Shown: one piece after another, positions 22,546-35,370 of the stretch
Layout: every line of letters begins with the position of its first letter
How positions within the stretch are numbered: position 1 is the stretch's first letter
Assembly: GCA_036897625.1 (NCBI GenBank)
Contig: JAYMTA010000021.1
Span: forward strand, 1 to 64,000
Direction: 5' to 3'
Length of the DNA stretch: 64,000 nt
DNA from: Pelargonium cotyledonis
Lineage: Eukaryota > Streptophyta > Magnoliopsida > Geraniales > Geraniaceae
Made by a program: the position numbers and the translations under genes
The notes under the pieces: generated by a model
Told to the model about the DNA's origin: nothing
Database searches by the model: none
Seen by the model: the letters and a program-made list of their open reading frames with translations, nothing else

Positions 22546-25480
22546 AGCAAACCTAGAAATAAAAAACTAAGGATATTTTATCAAAATTGCTTTTGGGTAG
22601 CTTGTTCTTACGTCTGGATTAAACTAAGGGGTTGAAACTTGTAGGAAAATTAGTAAATGCAAAAATAGAGTAATGAGTAGTTACACAAACCAAACAGAGA
22701 TCGAGTCTCTTTAAAACTTTTTTTAAGTCTGTAGGGTACAGAGGGAGGCCCACACTAGGATAGAATTGTATAATATTCGTTTTTCTCTTTTGGACAAAAA
22801 TACACTTAGAGTGAGCCAGAACAGATGAATTAAACAAGGTATTGTATTGCCCTAGTAACTCTCCTCAAGAAAGAAGTGACTAGTTTCCTACAACGGGAAA
22901 GACATCTTCCTTAGTTAAAGTCTTTGAAAGAAAACCTGGATCCCGGGCTCTTTATTTGGAAAGACTTTTTAGGTTAGATACTCTGGTAAATACGGTTAAA
23001 AAAGTAAGAATTACAGAGGTAGCTTTCTCGGGTTCAATTCTGAACTTGGGAATTTAGTAATAGTATACTCTGGATTTCCTGTTTTAAGCGTTTTGGTCAG
23101 AATAGGATACAAACAGGGGAGATTGAAAGGCCTAGAATAAACAACTCTAGTAAAGTAGGGTATTAAAAAAAGCTAATTACTAAATTAACTTGGGTTCTGG
23201 TAAAGACATTTTCGAGCTTCTCCTTTTGATAGTGTGGTTTTTGGAACTAGGAACTTTGGACACATCTAAGGGGTTAATATTTAATCAAGACCCCGTTGAC
23301 TAACGGCAGGGACACCTCCGTGCTATGTATGAAATAAGTTTTGGGAATACTTAACTTATCAAATAAAGAAAAAAACTCTTTGCTATAGAGCTCTATTTGT
23401 TTGAGCTCAGTTTATAAGTAATAAAATCCGGTGAAATAAGAACCAAGGTAATCCCATTTTATATGCCAACTCTTGTTTAAATATCACTTGGGAGCTCTTT
23501 TTCAAGATTACTCGTTCAATTGAATTTCTCTAGTTTTGGATTCAGAGTTTCTTTTTCTTTAATATAGTATAGAATCTGATTGGAATAAATATGCAACTCC
23601 AAATCACTTATATAGAAAGAAAGCCTTTGTTAATGTAATTTTGTAAGAGAACTTTCTTGTAAGAAGCACAAGCATCACTCTTTAGTTTCGTTTTATTCGT
23701 AAATCGAAGTGTAACATAAGCAGAAATCGTAGGTTCAAATTCTATTATTTTAAACTGAAGACTGGTTAAGAGATAACTTCGAAAAGCTGAGTTGATAGAA
23801 TACGGACTGATTCGGACTAACTTCTAGAATTAACTATTTCGCGCACCCTTATGGTCACACCAAGTAACTAAGTTAGTTAGGATCCTAGAAATAATTCTAC
23901 TTTTCAAAGGAGTTCTATTGCATGGCTGAAAAATTCGATAGGCAAGATCAAGGTATTAGTATAAAAAAATCCAAGATTTCTGTACTAAATTCCTAAATTC
24001 TCTAGCGCCTCTTTCGAATATTGAATATTATAGAATATTGTTAGCAAATAAGAATTTCTTTAGGGGACTCCTTTTATTCAAGTTCAAAAGTCTGGTAAAT
24101 AAGAGCTTTTAGAAATAAAGTACGTAGATTCAGCGAGTCCTCATTGCAGTTAAAGTACATACACAAACAAAGTTTATAACAAAGAAAAGAGGAGCTCCTC
24201 CTGCCCTAACCTGGTTAGAAAGATTCTTAAAAGTTTATCGAGTCTGGTTAAGTAGTACCCCTATCTAGTCTAGAGTTTGTAAAATATCTGCAAGTTTGGT
24301 TATCAAGGAGACCCCTCTTTAATCAAGCTAGGAGATAAGACTTTCACGAGCAGCTTTTCCTTTGTCAAGTTTTCGAAGTCAGGGAATAGGAAATTCTTAT
24401 ACTCAGATTACCCGTGATTCTATCTTTAAAGGCAGTATAGGCTAAAGCTTTAATTTATACTCTAATAACTAAGATTTAGAAGAAATAATGATTCCGTTTA
24501 GTGGAGCAACCCCTCTGTTAAAGGGGCACTTGGAAATTGGCGTTATTGGTATAGGTTAGAATTAGTCAAACTAAAAGAAATACCCTGAATTGTGGTAATA
24601 TTTACAAGAGACATCCAGTTAACTATTTAAGCTAACTACTAAAAGTCCTTCTAATTAGCTAGCACTCGAATATCAAAAAATTTTCTTTATTTACTAAAAG
24701 GGGCCCTTATCAAGACCTGGGGCTCTTATCCTCAATTTTTAGAGACTGAGTGTCTTCCTATTTAATACATTAACCCTACTTATAGCAACTAGTAAAGCCA
24801 AACCATATTGACTCTTATTATCTGGGGAACCAGCTAGACTAAATATTACTTCCTTTAAGATTTTTTGTCTTTAATTCCTATAAAATTAGAGGTTTCCTGG
24901 CTTAAACAGCAGTTTCCAGATTCCAGATATAGGTTTTGGGGGTTTTATTTATAGTTTCAAATGCTTCGGGTTTCTTTGTTTAATTATTAGGAATTCTCTT
25001 AGTTTTAGTGCTGAAAGAGTTGACGTATTGAGAACCCCAAGATTGTACCTCTCCCTTATGAGTAGACGTAAACAGGTTTCTTTTAATTACCGATGAATAG
25101 GACCATCTGCCTTTTCCTTTTAGAGAAAACTTGTGTAACTAATGTACTATTCATTAAGTAGTTTATTTTAAGTTAGGGTAAATTTCTCTTAACAAGAGTT
25201 GTTAATCCAGAAAGGATATACTTTAAACTATAAAAGTACTCTAAACCTCAGAATAAAAATTAAAGTAGATCTCTTTTTAGATAAAGGATTGCTTTTTAAG
25301 TAAAGAACAGAGGATAATTTTTTTCTGTTTTTCTAGGATGGGATGCGTATGGTGCTATAGAAGTAGAATACCCATTGTTTTAATTATGAATCAGGATACT
25401 CATGAGATCTTTACAAGGGTGCTTTGAGTAATTACTTTATCCGGTTTTTATGAAAAGCGCACTTAATAGGAATTTACCCT

Positions 25481-25496
25481 AAAAAAAAAAAAAAAA
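25481..25496. repeat. A16 homopolymer
   Basis: Sixteen A in a row. A similar run of 14 lies at 38,856-38,869. Neither is attached to a recognisable retroposon, and I see no flanking duplication. Confidence 0.9.
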
Positions 25497-26896
25497 GTTT
25501 AGAGAAAAAGTATCAATAACTAGCTTTTGTACTAAAAATATAGGAAGATTGCTGGCATTCTAGCATAAAAGAAAAGAAGGATTTCCATTACAAATATTGC
25601 TTTTAAAATAGTAATATTATGGACGAGGTACTATACTTCCAACTAACACTGTGGGATTAAGTTGAGTAGAGGCTTTACCTTTCGGCTCCCTTATTAGGAC
25701 TTATTGACTAAGTAAGTTAGTGTAAGTCTAAGCTCCGGTCGTACGAATTCATTTATGGATTGCCTGTATAAGGATATAGTACAAATCCTTTTTAACTGCT
25801 TAGAAGGCTATACCCGCGAACAACCGGCTCATGAACTTTCTTTATTTTAGGGTAGCCTCTTATGCAAGTACTCTGCAATGCAAAACATTTACTTCAGTCA
25901 GTCGAAATGGGAGGGTTAGAATATGACTTCAATTTCTGGGGTTTCTATTAGGAATTCTTGCAAGGAGAGGTCCGGCTCTTAGACACCGCACTTAACTCCG
26001 CAATTAATCATATCCAAAAAAGTCTTAAAGTTACTTTAATTTAACACATCATTCGGGCTAAATATTCTTTAATGCAATTGTGTTCTTAAGGCACAGCCTT
26101 TCTAGATCCGACTTTCATCAAAGAATTAAGATGACGCTAAACAGGGCTTCGTCGCACTATATCTTACTATCTAGAGTCCCGACCTTACTCTTATTGAGTT
26201 TTGGGAGAAGGGATCCAACTAAGAAGTCTAGGGGTATTCGCTAAACCTTTCTAATATACAAGGAAGCCTCTTGTTTGGTAGTAGCTAGCTAAAGCGAGGA
26301 TTATGAAAAAGTAAAAGACATTGGATATCCCTAGTTTCTTAAACGCGGAGACTGGGAATTTATAAAATCTAATACTAAATAAACTTAAGTCGCACCCTTT
26401 CTATCTTAACCAACTGCAGAATATAAAAATAGAAGTTAACAGAACAGGGCGTAGAAAGCTCTATTCGCAACAAGGTATTTAGCACACCAGTGTCTCTTAT
26501 CTATGTTCTAGTTTATTAGAAACATCTGAATGGTGTCATTCTGCCAACTTATTAGGAGAGGGCAGAGCAAAAGGGGCGTTTTGCCTCCAAGTTCTGAAAA
26601 GGAGCTCCTTGGACCTCTCTAGCTAGCAGGGGACTTCGCATCTAGACAACTGGATGTCATAGCCACAGTCAGCAGACTTTAAAGACTCTATTTAACCTCG
26701 GTTTTGTTTGATAGGCGGTGGGGTATATATAACACCTCAACAAGGTTCCGAGTGCCGTTGTTTTTAAAAACCCGGTTAAAAGGAGTGCCTTCTTCAAGAA
26801 CTAGAGTTTTTAAATCATTTATATAAATATAGAATACTATTATTTTAGTACAATAAGATCCACTGGATACTTATATACCTTTTTAGTTATTAGAAT

Positions 26897-26968
26897 GCTT
26901 AGATAGCTGAGTTGGTAGAGCACCCGTTAATTAGACCTGATGTCATGGGTTCAAGTGTTTACTCAGGT
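26897..26968 (+). pseudogene. tRNA-like element, possibly Asn-type
   Basis: The D-arm TAGCTGAGTTGGTAGAGCA (26904-26922) is almost the consensus of bacterial, organellar and nuclear tRNAs. It is followed by an anticodon-loop-like CCGTTAA (GTT would be Asn) and a T-arm core ATGGGTTCAAGT at the expected distance. The anticodon stem pairs poorly and the 3' acceptor strand does not match GCTTAGA at the 5' end. A fossil is more likely than a working gene. Confidence 0.5.
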
Positions 26969-27689
26969 TAAAGGGAGTTTCTGGATAGCATAATGTAAAG
27001 AGAACGGGATTTACAGACTATTATACAAAAAAGACAACCCCGCTTAATATATGTACCTAGGTTCTGCACCAAAAAAGAGTTTCCTTTATAAAATAGGAAG
27101 GATACCAGATTACAATTTTCGAAAGTGATGTGCCTTTGTATGCCGTATTAACTCCCCTTATACCCTTCTTTCCAATCTCTACACTTCCCATAAAATTTAA
27201 GTTGTGCAGGAGAATTCTCTATACCAATTAAAGATATTCTAGAAGTTCTATGGGTGCGATTTAATACCTTGGCTTGTAAAACTAGGGGTACTTCTCCCAT
27301 ACCAGGTCATCTATACACAATTTTGCGGTATTTTCATTGATAAAGTGGGCCAAAAGTAGAGTTATAGAGTATATGAGTTAGGGTACTGTCGGACTTTTGC
27401 GTAAAGAATTAGAATTACTTTTGCAAATATTTGCTTGAATTTTATAAATTACTTCTTATTTTTTTTTTAGTTAAGCAGTCATTAGCCTTAACTTAAGTTT
27501 GAGATGATATAACGAGTGTCAAGTATAAGGCATCGGGTTTATATTGTTGTAGGAATTGTCTAGGAACTTTAAATAACATAAGAGATGACTGTAAGTTAAA
27601 TATGCATTATTCAGGCCCCTCTTTCTCCCTTTGTTTCATACACTCCAGATATACTAGACTACAATATTAAGTCTTTTGTATTCTATGCC

Positions 27690-27752
27690 CCTTTTTGAAC
27701 CAGCGACCGTTAGCTTCAGAGTCTGGTGCTCTACCAACTAAGCTACTCACCC
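27690..27752 (-). pseudogene. tRNA-like element with intact 5' domain, CTG anticodon
   Basis: Reading the minus strand from 27,752: acceptor GGGTGAG, T8, A9, D-stem GCTT/GAGC with consensus loop AGTTGGTA, anticodon stem CCAGA, loop CTCTGAA (anticodon CTG, formally Gln), variable region ending GGTC, then GCTGG and a T-loop TTCAAAA. Everything after the T-loop fails: neither the 3' T-strand nor the 3' acceptor strand pairs. The first 55 or so bases are therefore tRNA-like and the rest is not. A plus-strand 75-codon frame across this locus is a shadow. Confidence 0.6.
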
Positions 27753-28096
27753 ACACAAAGAAAGAAAAAATAGGGAAATTAGAATTTAAAACTTGCCCTT
27801 TAAAGACTTACCAACACAACGGAAAAGTACCCGCTTTTAGACCTATCCTAGTCTTATTAGCTAGACCTATGCTCTTATACACATCCATATTTTCTTATTT
27901 ATTCCTCAACGCCTTTAATTAGAAGACAAATACAATAAACGAAGGAAATCCTGGATACCCCTCCAAGGAAAACCAAGTCTCGTAGGTAGGCGCCCCTTAC
28001 TTTATTTATACTGAGTTGTACCGCTCCGTATAAAACTAGGAAGAGCGTGACATTCCTTACATTAAAGTAATACTCTTTGCCTATGTTTTAGCTGTA

Positions 28097-28125
28097 TTGA
28101 ACCCATGACACAGGGCTTGTTTTAA
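28097..28125 (-). pseudogene. 3' tRNA-half-like fragment
   Basis: Minus-strand CCCTGTGTCATGGGTTCAATAC resembles the variable region and T-arm of the element at 26.9 kb (TGTCATGGGTTCAAGT). No D-arm is found upstream. Short matches of this kind can arise by chance here, so confidence is low. Confidence 0.25.
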
Positions 28126-29004
28126 AAGTGTTTGGATTTGTTTTTCTTGTTTTGTTGTTTTAGTTCTTAATTCCTTGTGCGTTTTCCTTTTTGTAGCTAC
28201 CCAATAAAGGTATTCTAGAACTAAGGGAAGGTGTGGAAAAAGCTCCCTTCTCTAGCGTCTCCAAATTCAGGGATATCAACAAAAATCTATTACTTTTGTG
28301 CAAGTTAAAAAGACTTTTATAAGTATAGGATTCGCTTGAATAACCCAGAATAGCATACCTTTTAATTAGTAGCACAGTCATCCGCTGTTAAGTTAACTTT
28401 ATAAAGGTTACCTACCATATTAACTATGTCGTTTGTTAGGTTTTGCCATTGCTTTTTACGCTTTTACTCATGCCCTTCTTGGGTATTTCCAGAGTCATAA
28501 TTAGAAAGCTCTTACGTGGCGGCCGGCGCAGTGTTGACGAAAAACTCTGATAGAAAGCAGGCGCTCTGTCCTGAGCACTCTCAATAAAGGAAGCCATTGT
28601 TTTTCTATCTAAGCGAGCTCTTGTCTTGTGTACCCAAAAGTAGATTTCCTGAGGGGCTGGGGTATGATGATTATTAAGTACATTATTAAAATTCCTATAA
28701 ATCCAAGGGGAACATCCTCGTATTTCATCTAATTTTAATAGTAGGACTGTTCATAAGTCCAACATCCGGACGCCTTGATAATTATTCGCTTGAATTCTCT
28801 CGTCAAAAAGGGTGTAATCAAACAAAAGTATTCACAGGCCCCGGTACGGGTATCAAGCTAGAAATAAGTGATACATAATTAGGGTACAAAGTAAGTTATT
28901 TCTCTTAAGAAAAAGGCATACGGAATGCTAAAATACTAACTCTGAAACTTATACCTTTACTTTGGTTTGTGCCTCTACTTACTATCTTCTTAAATATCTG
29001 TATT

Positions 29005-29060
29005 GAACCGATTTGAACTCACGTCCGTTAGTTTAAAAACCAAAAGCTCAACTAAGCCCG
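29005..29060 (-). pseudogene. tRNA-Lys(UUU)-like fragment
   Basis: On the minus strand GGGCTTAGTTGAGC is a D-arm with a shortened loop. The anticodon stem TTTGG and loop TTTTTAA (29033-29039, anticodon TTT) follow, then TAACGG and a T-arm start GTGAGTTCAAAT. The 3' T-strand does not pair. Layout and anticodon match the lysine-type elements at 30.8 and 57.6 kb. Confidence 0.42.
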
Positions 29061-29802
29061 TCAAGATATATATATTACTACTCAACTGGATATCTGTTTA
29101 CTATATTTTATAGGGAGTTGTAGATTTTAACAGAGACCTAATCATATATGAAAAACTCTTTCTAATTTATGGACTTAATACCTCCTATTTCGTAACTATA
29201 ATTGAGGGTTATTTATGATAATGAGAAATCTCAAACTCTATGAAAGTAGATCTAATAAACTAAAAGAGATCCAAGAGAAGTGAAAAAAGCAAACTTAAGC
29301 CCTTTGAAGTTAGAAATAGAAGCTAAAATAAACTTAGTCATATCCTATATTACTGAATGATGAATAGCAAGCAAAGTATCTCAAGTGAATAGAATGAGCT
29401 CAACTCAGATCTTTAAAATCTTGGGCTTAACTAAAAAGTACATGGGGTTGGAGATCCTACTATAACCAAACAAGAGCTGCAGCTATAATATGCTCCTATG
29501 CTTAGAGTAGATTCGTAGTGTGAGAGAGGCCTATAGCATTTTTATCTTTGATATACAGAATACACCTTAACACACACATATAATATTTGTTAACTCTTCC
29601 TTTTTCCTAGAAAAACTACTTTAAATTCTCCAAAAGTCGTTAATTAATAAAATTTACGAGGAGAGTAAAAGTATCTATTTACTGAATTGCAGAAATAAAG
29701 GTCATTTTAAAAAAGTGAAGCCGGCCTTTATTCAGGATTAACCAATAATTTAGAGGAACCCTTCCAGTTTCAGTCAGCGTAAAACCCTTTTCCGGTTAGG
29801 TA

Positions 29803-29856
29803 CCCGTTTCGAACCCTCGGATTTTACATAGGTATAACCTTGTTCTACCAAATTTG
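29803..29856 (-). pseudogene. tRNA-like fragment
   Basis: Minus-strand TTGGTAGAACA (second half of a D-arm) is followed about 30 bases later by GAGGGTTCGAAAC, a T-arm-like core. The anticodon arm between them is unclear. Amino acid not assigned. Confidence 0.3.
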
Positions 29857-30835
29857 TCAGTAATTTAAAATTATCGAGTTTGCAGAAACGTTTTAAAGTC
29901 TTATATATATTGAGAGTTATAAATCCTCCAACAAAAATTAAAGTAGCCAACTAAGCCTATTTAGTACATACTCTTCCACCATGCCTTTGCACAAAAACAA
30001 GAGGAATACTTTAAAATTAAACGCAAGACATTATCTTAAAAAGAACCCCTTTGCCTGGAGTTGCAGATTAATTACTTTTTAGTTTGAAATCCTGAGCATA
30101 CTAATTTTAGATCTCCTAACTGATACATGACAAAAACCCACTTTCTATTTTATTTTTACTTAACCTAAAGACTAAGAAAAGACCCTTCAGAACACCTGAA
30201 AAGAAAAGGAAAAGGGGCTTATTAAACATAAAAAACTCCCGTCTTAGCCAAATTCCACCACAACTCTATCCTTTTAAGTTATATACTTTCTTAGGGGTGT
30301 CGTCCTATATATCTCAACATAAGCCCTTGTAAGGGTTTTCGGAAGTGAAGCCCATTCCGAACCCGTATTTTAAGAGTAGGAGTAAACAGTTTCTTTATCT
30401 AAATAAATGCTTTTACTACTTTTGTAGCCAGATCTTGGTAATCCAAGTTTCCTCAATTCAATAAAATTACTAAAGTCTTAGATTCTTGAACAAACTTTGA
30501 TAAAAGAAGGGTTCTTTCTGATTTCTTAATTACCTAAGGAAATCTCGGGTATGATAGAATTTTATTTCAAATTATCAAGCAGAAACCTGAACTTAGCTAA
30601 TTCTGAAATTCATGAATCTTAGGAATATTGCAAGGTTGTAAGAGGGTAATAAAAAATCCGAGACAAGTAAAAAAATTACCGCTTCAGCGAAACCCTCGAT
30701 TACTCTCGGAACTCCTTGCTTTATTCAGTTTATATATGATTCTCGTACTCGGATCTCTACCCTTATTGGAATTGACTTCTCAAGAGCTCTTTTCTTAAAC
30801 TAGTAAAGGTAATTTCCCCTCTTATTTAGTTTAGA

Positions 30836-30896
30836 AAGGACTTGAACCTACGGCCATTAGGTTAAAAGCCCGGTGCTCAATATGCATTTGCTAATG
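30836..30896 (-). pseudogene. tRNA-Lys(UUU)-like fragment with intact 3' domain
   Basis: Minus strand: GAGCA, stem CCGGG, loop CTTTTAA (anticodon TTT), CCTAATGG, CCGTAGG, T-loop TTCAAGT, CCTTT. This closely follows plant-mitochondrial trnK as I recall it (GGGCTTTTAACCTAATGG, then GGTTCAAGTCC). The T-stem pairs 4 of 5 counting wobble. The D-arm and 5' acceptor are lost, the reverse of the pattern at 27.7, 44.4 and 57.6 kb. Confidence 0.5.
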
Positions 30897-33880
30897 AAAG
30901 ATTTATACTTTAGGTTTCAGTGCATTAACAAAAGAATAAGAACAACATAGGGAAATAATACTAACTAAAGCTGTATATCTAGATCAAGAAAAGTACAGAA
31001 TTTCTAGAATCAATTTCTTGATTTTGGGTTCTAGGCATGTAGGGTAAGAGAGGATTATAAGAATATCTAAAATATACTATTTAATTTAATAAAGCTTATA
31101 ATGGTAGAAGAGTCGTATTTTAGAATTTCCCTATTTATATCATAGATTAGAATTGTCAGGCTGTTTATTATACAGGTAAAGAGAAATCAAGATAACCCTT
31201 CTGGTATCCCCTATAAAGAGGTTAACTTAGCAAGCCAGAGCCCCTTCAGAGAAACACCTTGCGTTTACCTGTAGAGATTTATTAAGATAGAGTGTGCAAG
31301 AAGTTTATGCTTATATAGAAAAGTATTTAATTACCAGATTTACGGAATTCGCATTCTGTTGTGTGCAATGTCACCGCTTGTGATATTCAGTTAGATTCCC
31401 ATTTCTTGAGCACTTATCTGATACGCCGATTTGAGTGTTACTCCGTGTTAGTATAGTTTCTCTAGGCAATCCTCATTATTCCAGTTTTTTATATTTATAA
31501 AACAGGTATACACCAAACAAGGCCCTTTTTAACAGTGCATAAAAAAATATGTGATATATAGAACCACTCCTTATGTAAAGTAGAAATCAGATACTAGAAA
31601 TATATTCCATTCAAGGGCCCCTTACTATTAATTCATAATTAGAGTTTAGTAAGAAAGACATCCCCTCTAATTAAGTATAAATAATTATAATAGTATAATG
31701 GTAAATGGAAATAAGAGTGAAGCTATCGTTAAAGTAAGGGTTACTATGTCTAAGGTTTGCGTAATATATTCGTAATTAGAGAATAATTGGTAATTGCGTA
31801 GGAGGCATCCTTTAATATTTACTACTTCGCTATTATCTTAGTTATAGAGAAGTCTTTACATAAAATTGCAAGAAAAAAAGTATGACTATATCTTCTGCAT
31901 GTGCTCTATTGTAGACATACTTAAGATGGACTTTTTAGCCACTTTGTCTAGCAGTTCCAAAAGGAATCTATCCTAATTTTGTGTCTTGTTTTATGCAAAC
32001 ATACATCTGTTAAGACTACTAATTAAGTACATTAAGGGTCCCCTAAATCCGAATATTCTGTGTTGTTCTAAGTCATATCCGGACACGCCCTTTCTTTTAA
32101 GTTTCGGGAGTCTAATACGGAAGCAACAATTGCTAAGTACTTATTAAAGAATGTAAAAAAAATTAGACTATGTATTTAGAGAAAGACCCTTTTCTCATGA
32201 CTTCATTACCCTGGGTCCGATTTTGGCCGTCATGCTTGAACCTATGGAAATCCGACAAGTTGGTAAGGGGAGGAGGGATCTATCCACTCATTTGACCAAA
32301 AAGTCTTAAAGATAATTTAAATTATCGGGAATATATCCTATAAGTAGAAATCCAGGATAACCTGAATTACTAGGATCCTCAAGGAGTTTACTTATTTCAT
32401 AGTTTATAAAAAGATCTAGTTCTCCTTTGTGTGTTCATATAACGCAGCACTACTAGACTCCCCTAAGCGGGGTTTCTTATATAAAAACCCAAAAACTGAA
32501 AGACTTTTGGTAAGATTTTTGGATAAAGTTAAGAATTCCTCAAATAACGGGGCACCTGTTTGAACCAAGCAATAAATCGAATAGGATGCTGTCCTATACC
32601 TGTCACGCTCTAAAATGCGCGTATCTACGACGCCTCTTTTAAAAAGGCTAGCCTTTGTGTAGCTATTTACTGAAATCCATTAACTAAAGCTTTTACTTAG
32701 ATTAGAAGGGCCTCTCTTTATTGTCTTTAACTTTAGGTACAATTTGTGTAAGAAAATCCCTATAGTTCGTCACCTAACACAAAGAGGAGTTTATAAGAGA
32801 TTCATTTCAATAATTCAAAAAAGAAGAAGCTTGTATTTTCAGGTTTAAACTTTTATAAGCTGAGGTATCTTAAACAGGGAGGTGTTTTTACATTTAATTA
32901 GGTTGACATTTAGCTACCTTGTTGTCTTTCTAATAAGAATCGAAAATTCTTGTATAGTATAGTAACATTAAGAAATCTTATTGAACAGAGTATTAACAAA
33001 GTCAAAGCATCGGCAATTTTGGGCTTATAAAGTACCAGAACTAGAACAACAGTAAAAGAAGCCCATATAAGAATAAGAATGTTCTCTCAGATCCGATACT
33101 ACTCTAACAAGAATTCCACAAAATAGAGTACCTTCCTTTGTGTCCCTCAACTTTAAAACTTTGGGAAAATCCCTTAATTTAAAAGGGTCCTAATTAAATA
33201 AAAATCAAGTTAGAAGGGCCGGCGTTTCCCACTTATCTTATATAATAAAGGGCTTAACACGGGTACTAACCACCCATAGATGAGGGATACTCACAGTTGT
33301 TAATATACTTGAATGCATGCGCATCGGTCGTAGGTCTCTGAATCAAGTTATTTTACTTAGTTTTATTGTTAACAAACTTCCTTACTTTCAAGAGTAGATT
33401 CCAGAATTTTCGCAAATTGGGAGTTTTTTTAGAGTAAAATTAAACGTAACAAAAAAGGGGCAAGTTGTTTGGAGAAATCTTGACAAAGCCAGTATTAAGG
33501 GGTATCAAAATACAAGATCTGATAAAGATATTTAATTTAGGATCTTTCAGAAGTAACTAAGTCGTAAACATTGTGTTATGTACTTCTTCTAGGTATTTGT
33601 GAAATTGGAAAGTTTTTAGTTAGGAAAACTACGCAGGCATGCTAATAGGCAGCATATACTTAAGTATTTAGACGAGTATTAGATGTAGTTTAAGGAGGGC
33701 TTCTTTCTTATATTTGTCCCTTAGTTTTGGGTTTATTCTGGTCTTTCTCATCCCCCTTTTCTAGCAGAACTTTCATGCACAAAGCTAGGAATGGTTGGAC
33801 TAACCCAGGGTTTTTAATCTAAACCCCAAAAGATTTAATTTATTAGCAGCACCAAAAAAAAGCAGACTTTCACTTGACTT
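30897..33880. other. gene-free AT-rich stretch
   Basis: I see no gene. A weak tRNA-like word (GCATCGGTCGTAGG at 33,321-33,334) has no supporting D-arm and is not called. Confidence 0.5.
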
Positions 33881-33889
33881 ACTGGAAAC

Positions 33890-35370
33890 GGGTTTTTTTG
33901 CCTCAGTTATTTTCTTTTCTTCCCTAACTTTTCTTTTTCTTCTTGGAAACCTGGAAAAAGGAACAAGGTAACAAGCAATCCCTTACTTTCTAGCCAACAT
34001 CTTCTACTTATTCCTCTTCTGTTTTCTTTGGATTTGAGTTGTTGTTTGAGCTAGAAGATTAATAAGAGCTATAAAAGCTATACCTGCAGTTAGAAGATTC
34101 TCTATTTGGTGTATTACTGCTGCTAGATTCCCTGTCTTATTGCAGCCTGTAGTTTTACCTGTTGCTTTTGTAGTTAGTGTATTCCCCTGCCTTATTCTGT
34201 TCTTATTGTTTTATTGTATTCCTGTAGTTAATGTAGTTTTGTTCTTAAATAGGTTATATATAGGTTACTATAGCTATAATAGTATTAGCCATTGTATTTA
34301 TTAGTATTCTATATGCTATATGTATTAGTCTTATATTCTTAACAGGTAACTTATTTGGGTAATAGGTATACTCTTATGGGTTGTTTCTTCTAAGATATCT
34401 TACTCAGTGTGTTTTGTGTTTATCGCTAGCGAGTATATAAACTTAGTAGTTGCTTTATAATATCTCTCGACCAGAACGTTAGTGAGGGAGGTTAACTCAT
34501 TACTGCAGTATCCTGAATCTGTATCTATATCCCCAGCAACTACAACCACTTCTTATTCTTGCCTTTCTGACCTTGCTCTGGCTTCTTCAAATTGACTTGC
34601 TTTACTTGTTTTTGTATTTGGGTTTGAGTTAGAGTTACTTGCCTTCTCTTGTTTTATGACTTACTTGTTGTTTGATTTGTTGCTTTGTATTCTTGTTACT
34701 CTGTATTCGTACTACTAGAGCTTGAGCTATACCCGCTTTCCTTGTAGCTAGATTCTTATGGGGCTTGTTGTTAGGGTTCCTTGTCTTATTGTATTTTATG
34801 TATTAGTATTCTATTCTTTAGTTATTCTATTAGTTCCCTTATATCTATAATAGGCAATAAGATATAGGTTTTAATAGGTATACTTTATAGGGATTGTCTA
34901 GTTGTTTAAGATTTCTTACTCTTGTCTATGGAGCTTGTCCCTAAGGAGTGTAGTACTTAACGGGAAACCTTATAGTGTATTCATGCACTAGGACGTCTAC
35001 TTCTAAATCTTTCTTTGACTTACTCCTTGACTTCTTTGCTTTAGATTTACTTGTTGCTTTGTTAGGTTTAGGATCTTTATGAGCTGCTAGAGCTAGACTT
35101 TCTATAATTATATAGTAAGAGAGAATAGAAATGGAAAGAGATAAGGGAGCCAGGCCCGTTGTCTTCTTGTAGCTGTGGATTACTGTAGCTATGGTCTAGG
35201 TTAGTGTCCTTCCTGAAATAGCTTATATTATTGTTGTTATAGTTTTAGTATTGTACTAGATAGTATTGAGTAATGTATATGGTTCTTTTATTTTATACAT
35301 CCCTTACAGTTGTAAGGGGTCTCTTAGCGGATATATAAGAGTAAAATAGAGTAGAATATGTTCTTCATTT
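33890..35370. repeat. pyrimidine-rich low-complexity domain with internal duplication
   Basis: The plus strand is strongly T-rich with recurring words (TGTTGTT, CTTATTG, TATTAGT, TAGTTACT), so the minus strand is A/K-codon-rich. Segment 34,299-34,405 is a diverged direct copy of 34,801-34,921: both run from TATTAGTATTCTAT through AATAGGTATACT to TCTTACTC. On the minus strand open stretches of 68 codons (34,007-34,210) and 84 codons (34,944-35,195) occur without ATG, GTG or TTG starts; the latter has a Lys/Ser-rich core (SKSKAKKSRSKSKKDLEVD). I recognise no family. It may be a decayed repeat-rich coding region or simply biased sequence. Confidence 0.55.

Larger units (their letters stand above)
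20966..26890. other. mostly gene-free AT-rich stretch
   Basis: Apart from a tRNA-like fragment near 21.85 kb, a 130-codon open frame near 22.0 kb and repeat copy B at 22,480 (all listed separately), I see no gene. A lone T-arm-like word at 23,728-23,745 and a 16-base A run at 25,481-25,496 are the only other structure. At 24,016-24,039 the word GAATATT occurs three times. Confidence 0.5.

Noticed and set aside
23725-23750. T-arm-like word near 23.73 kb, and similar lone words near 15.42, 33.33, 50.90 and 52.48 kb
   Set aside because: GTTCAAAT-like words alone are expected several times by chance; no D-arm or anticodon arm supports them.
27695-27922. 75-codon plus-strand frame
   Set aside because: Its first part is simply the antisense of the tRNA-like element ending at 27,752; no domain is seen in the rest.
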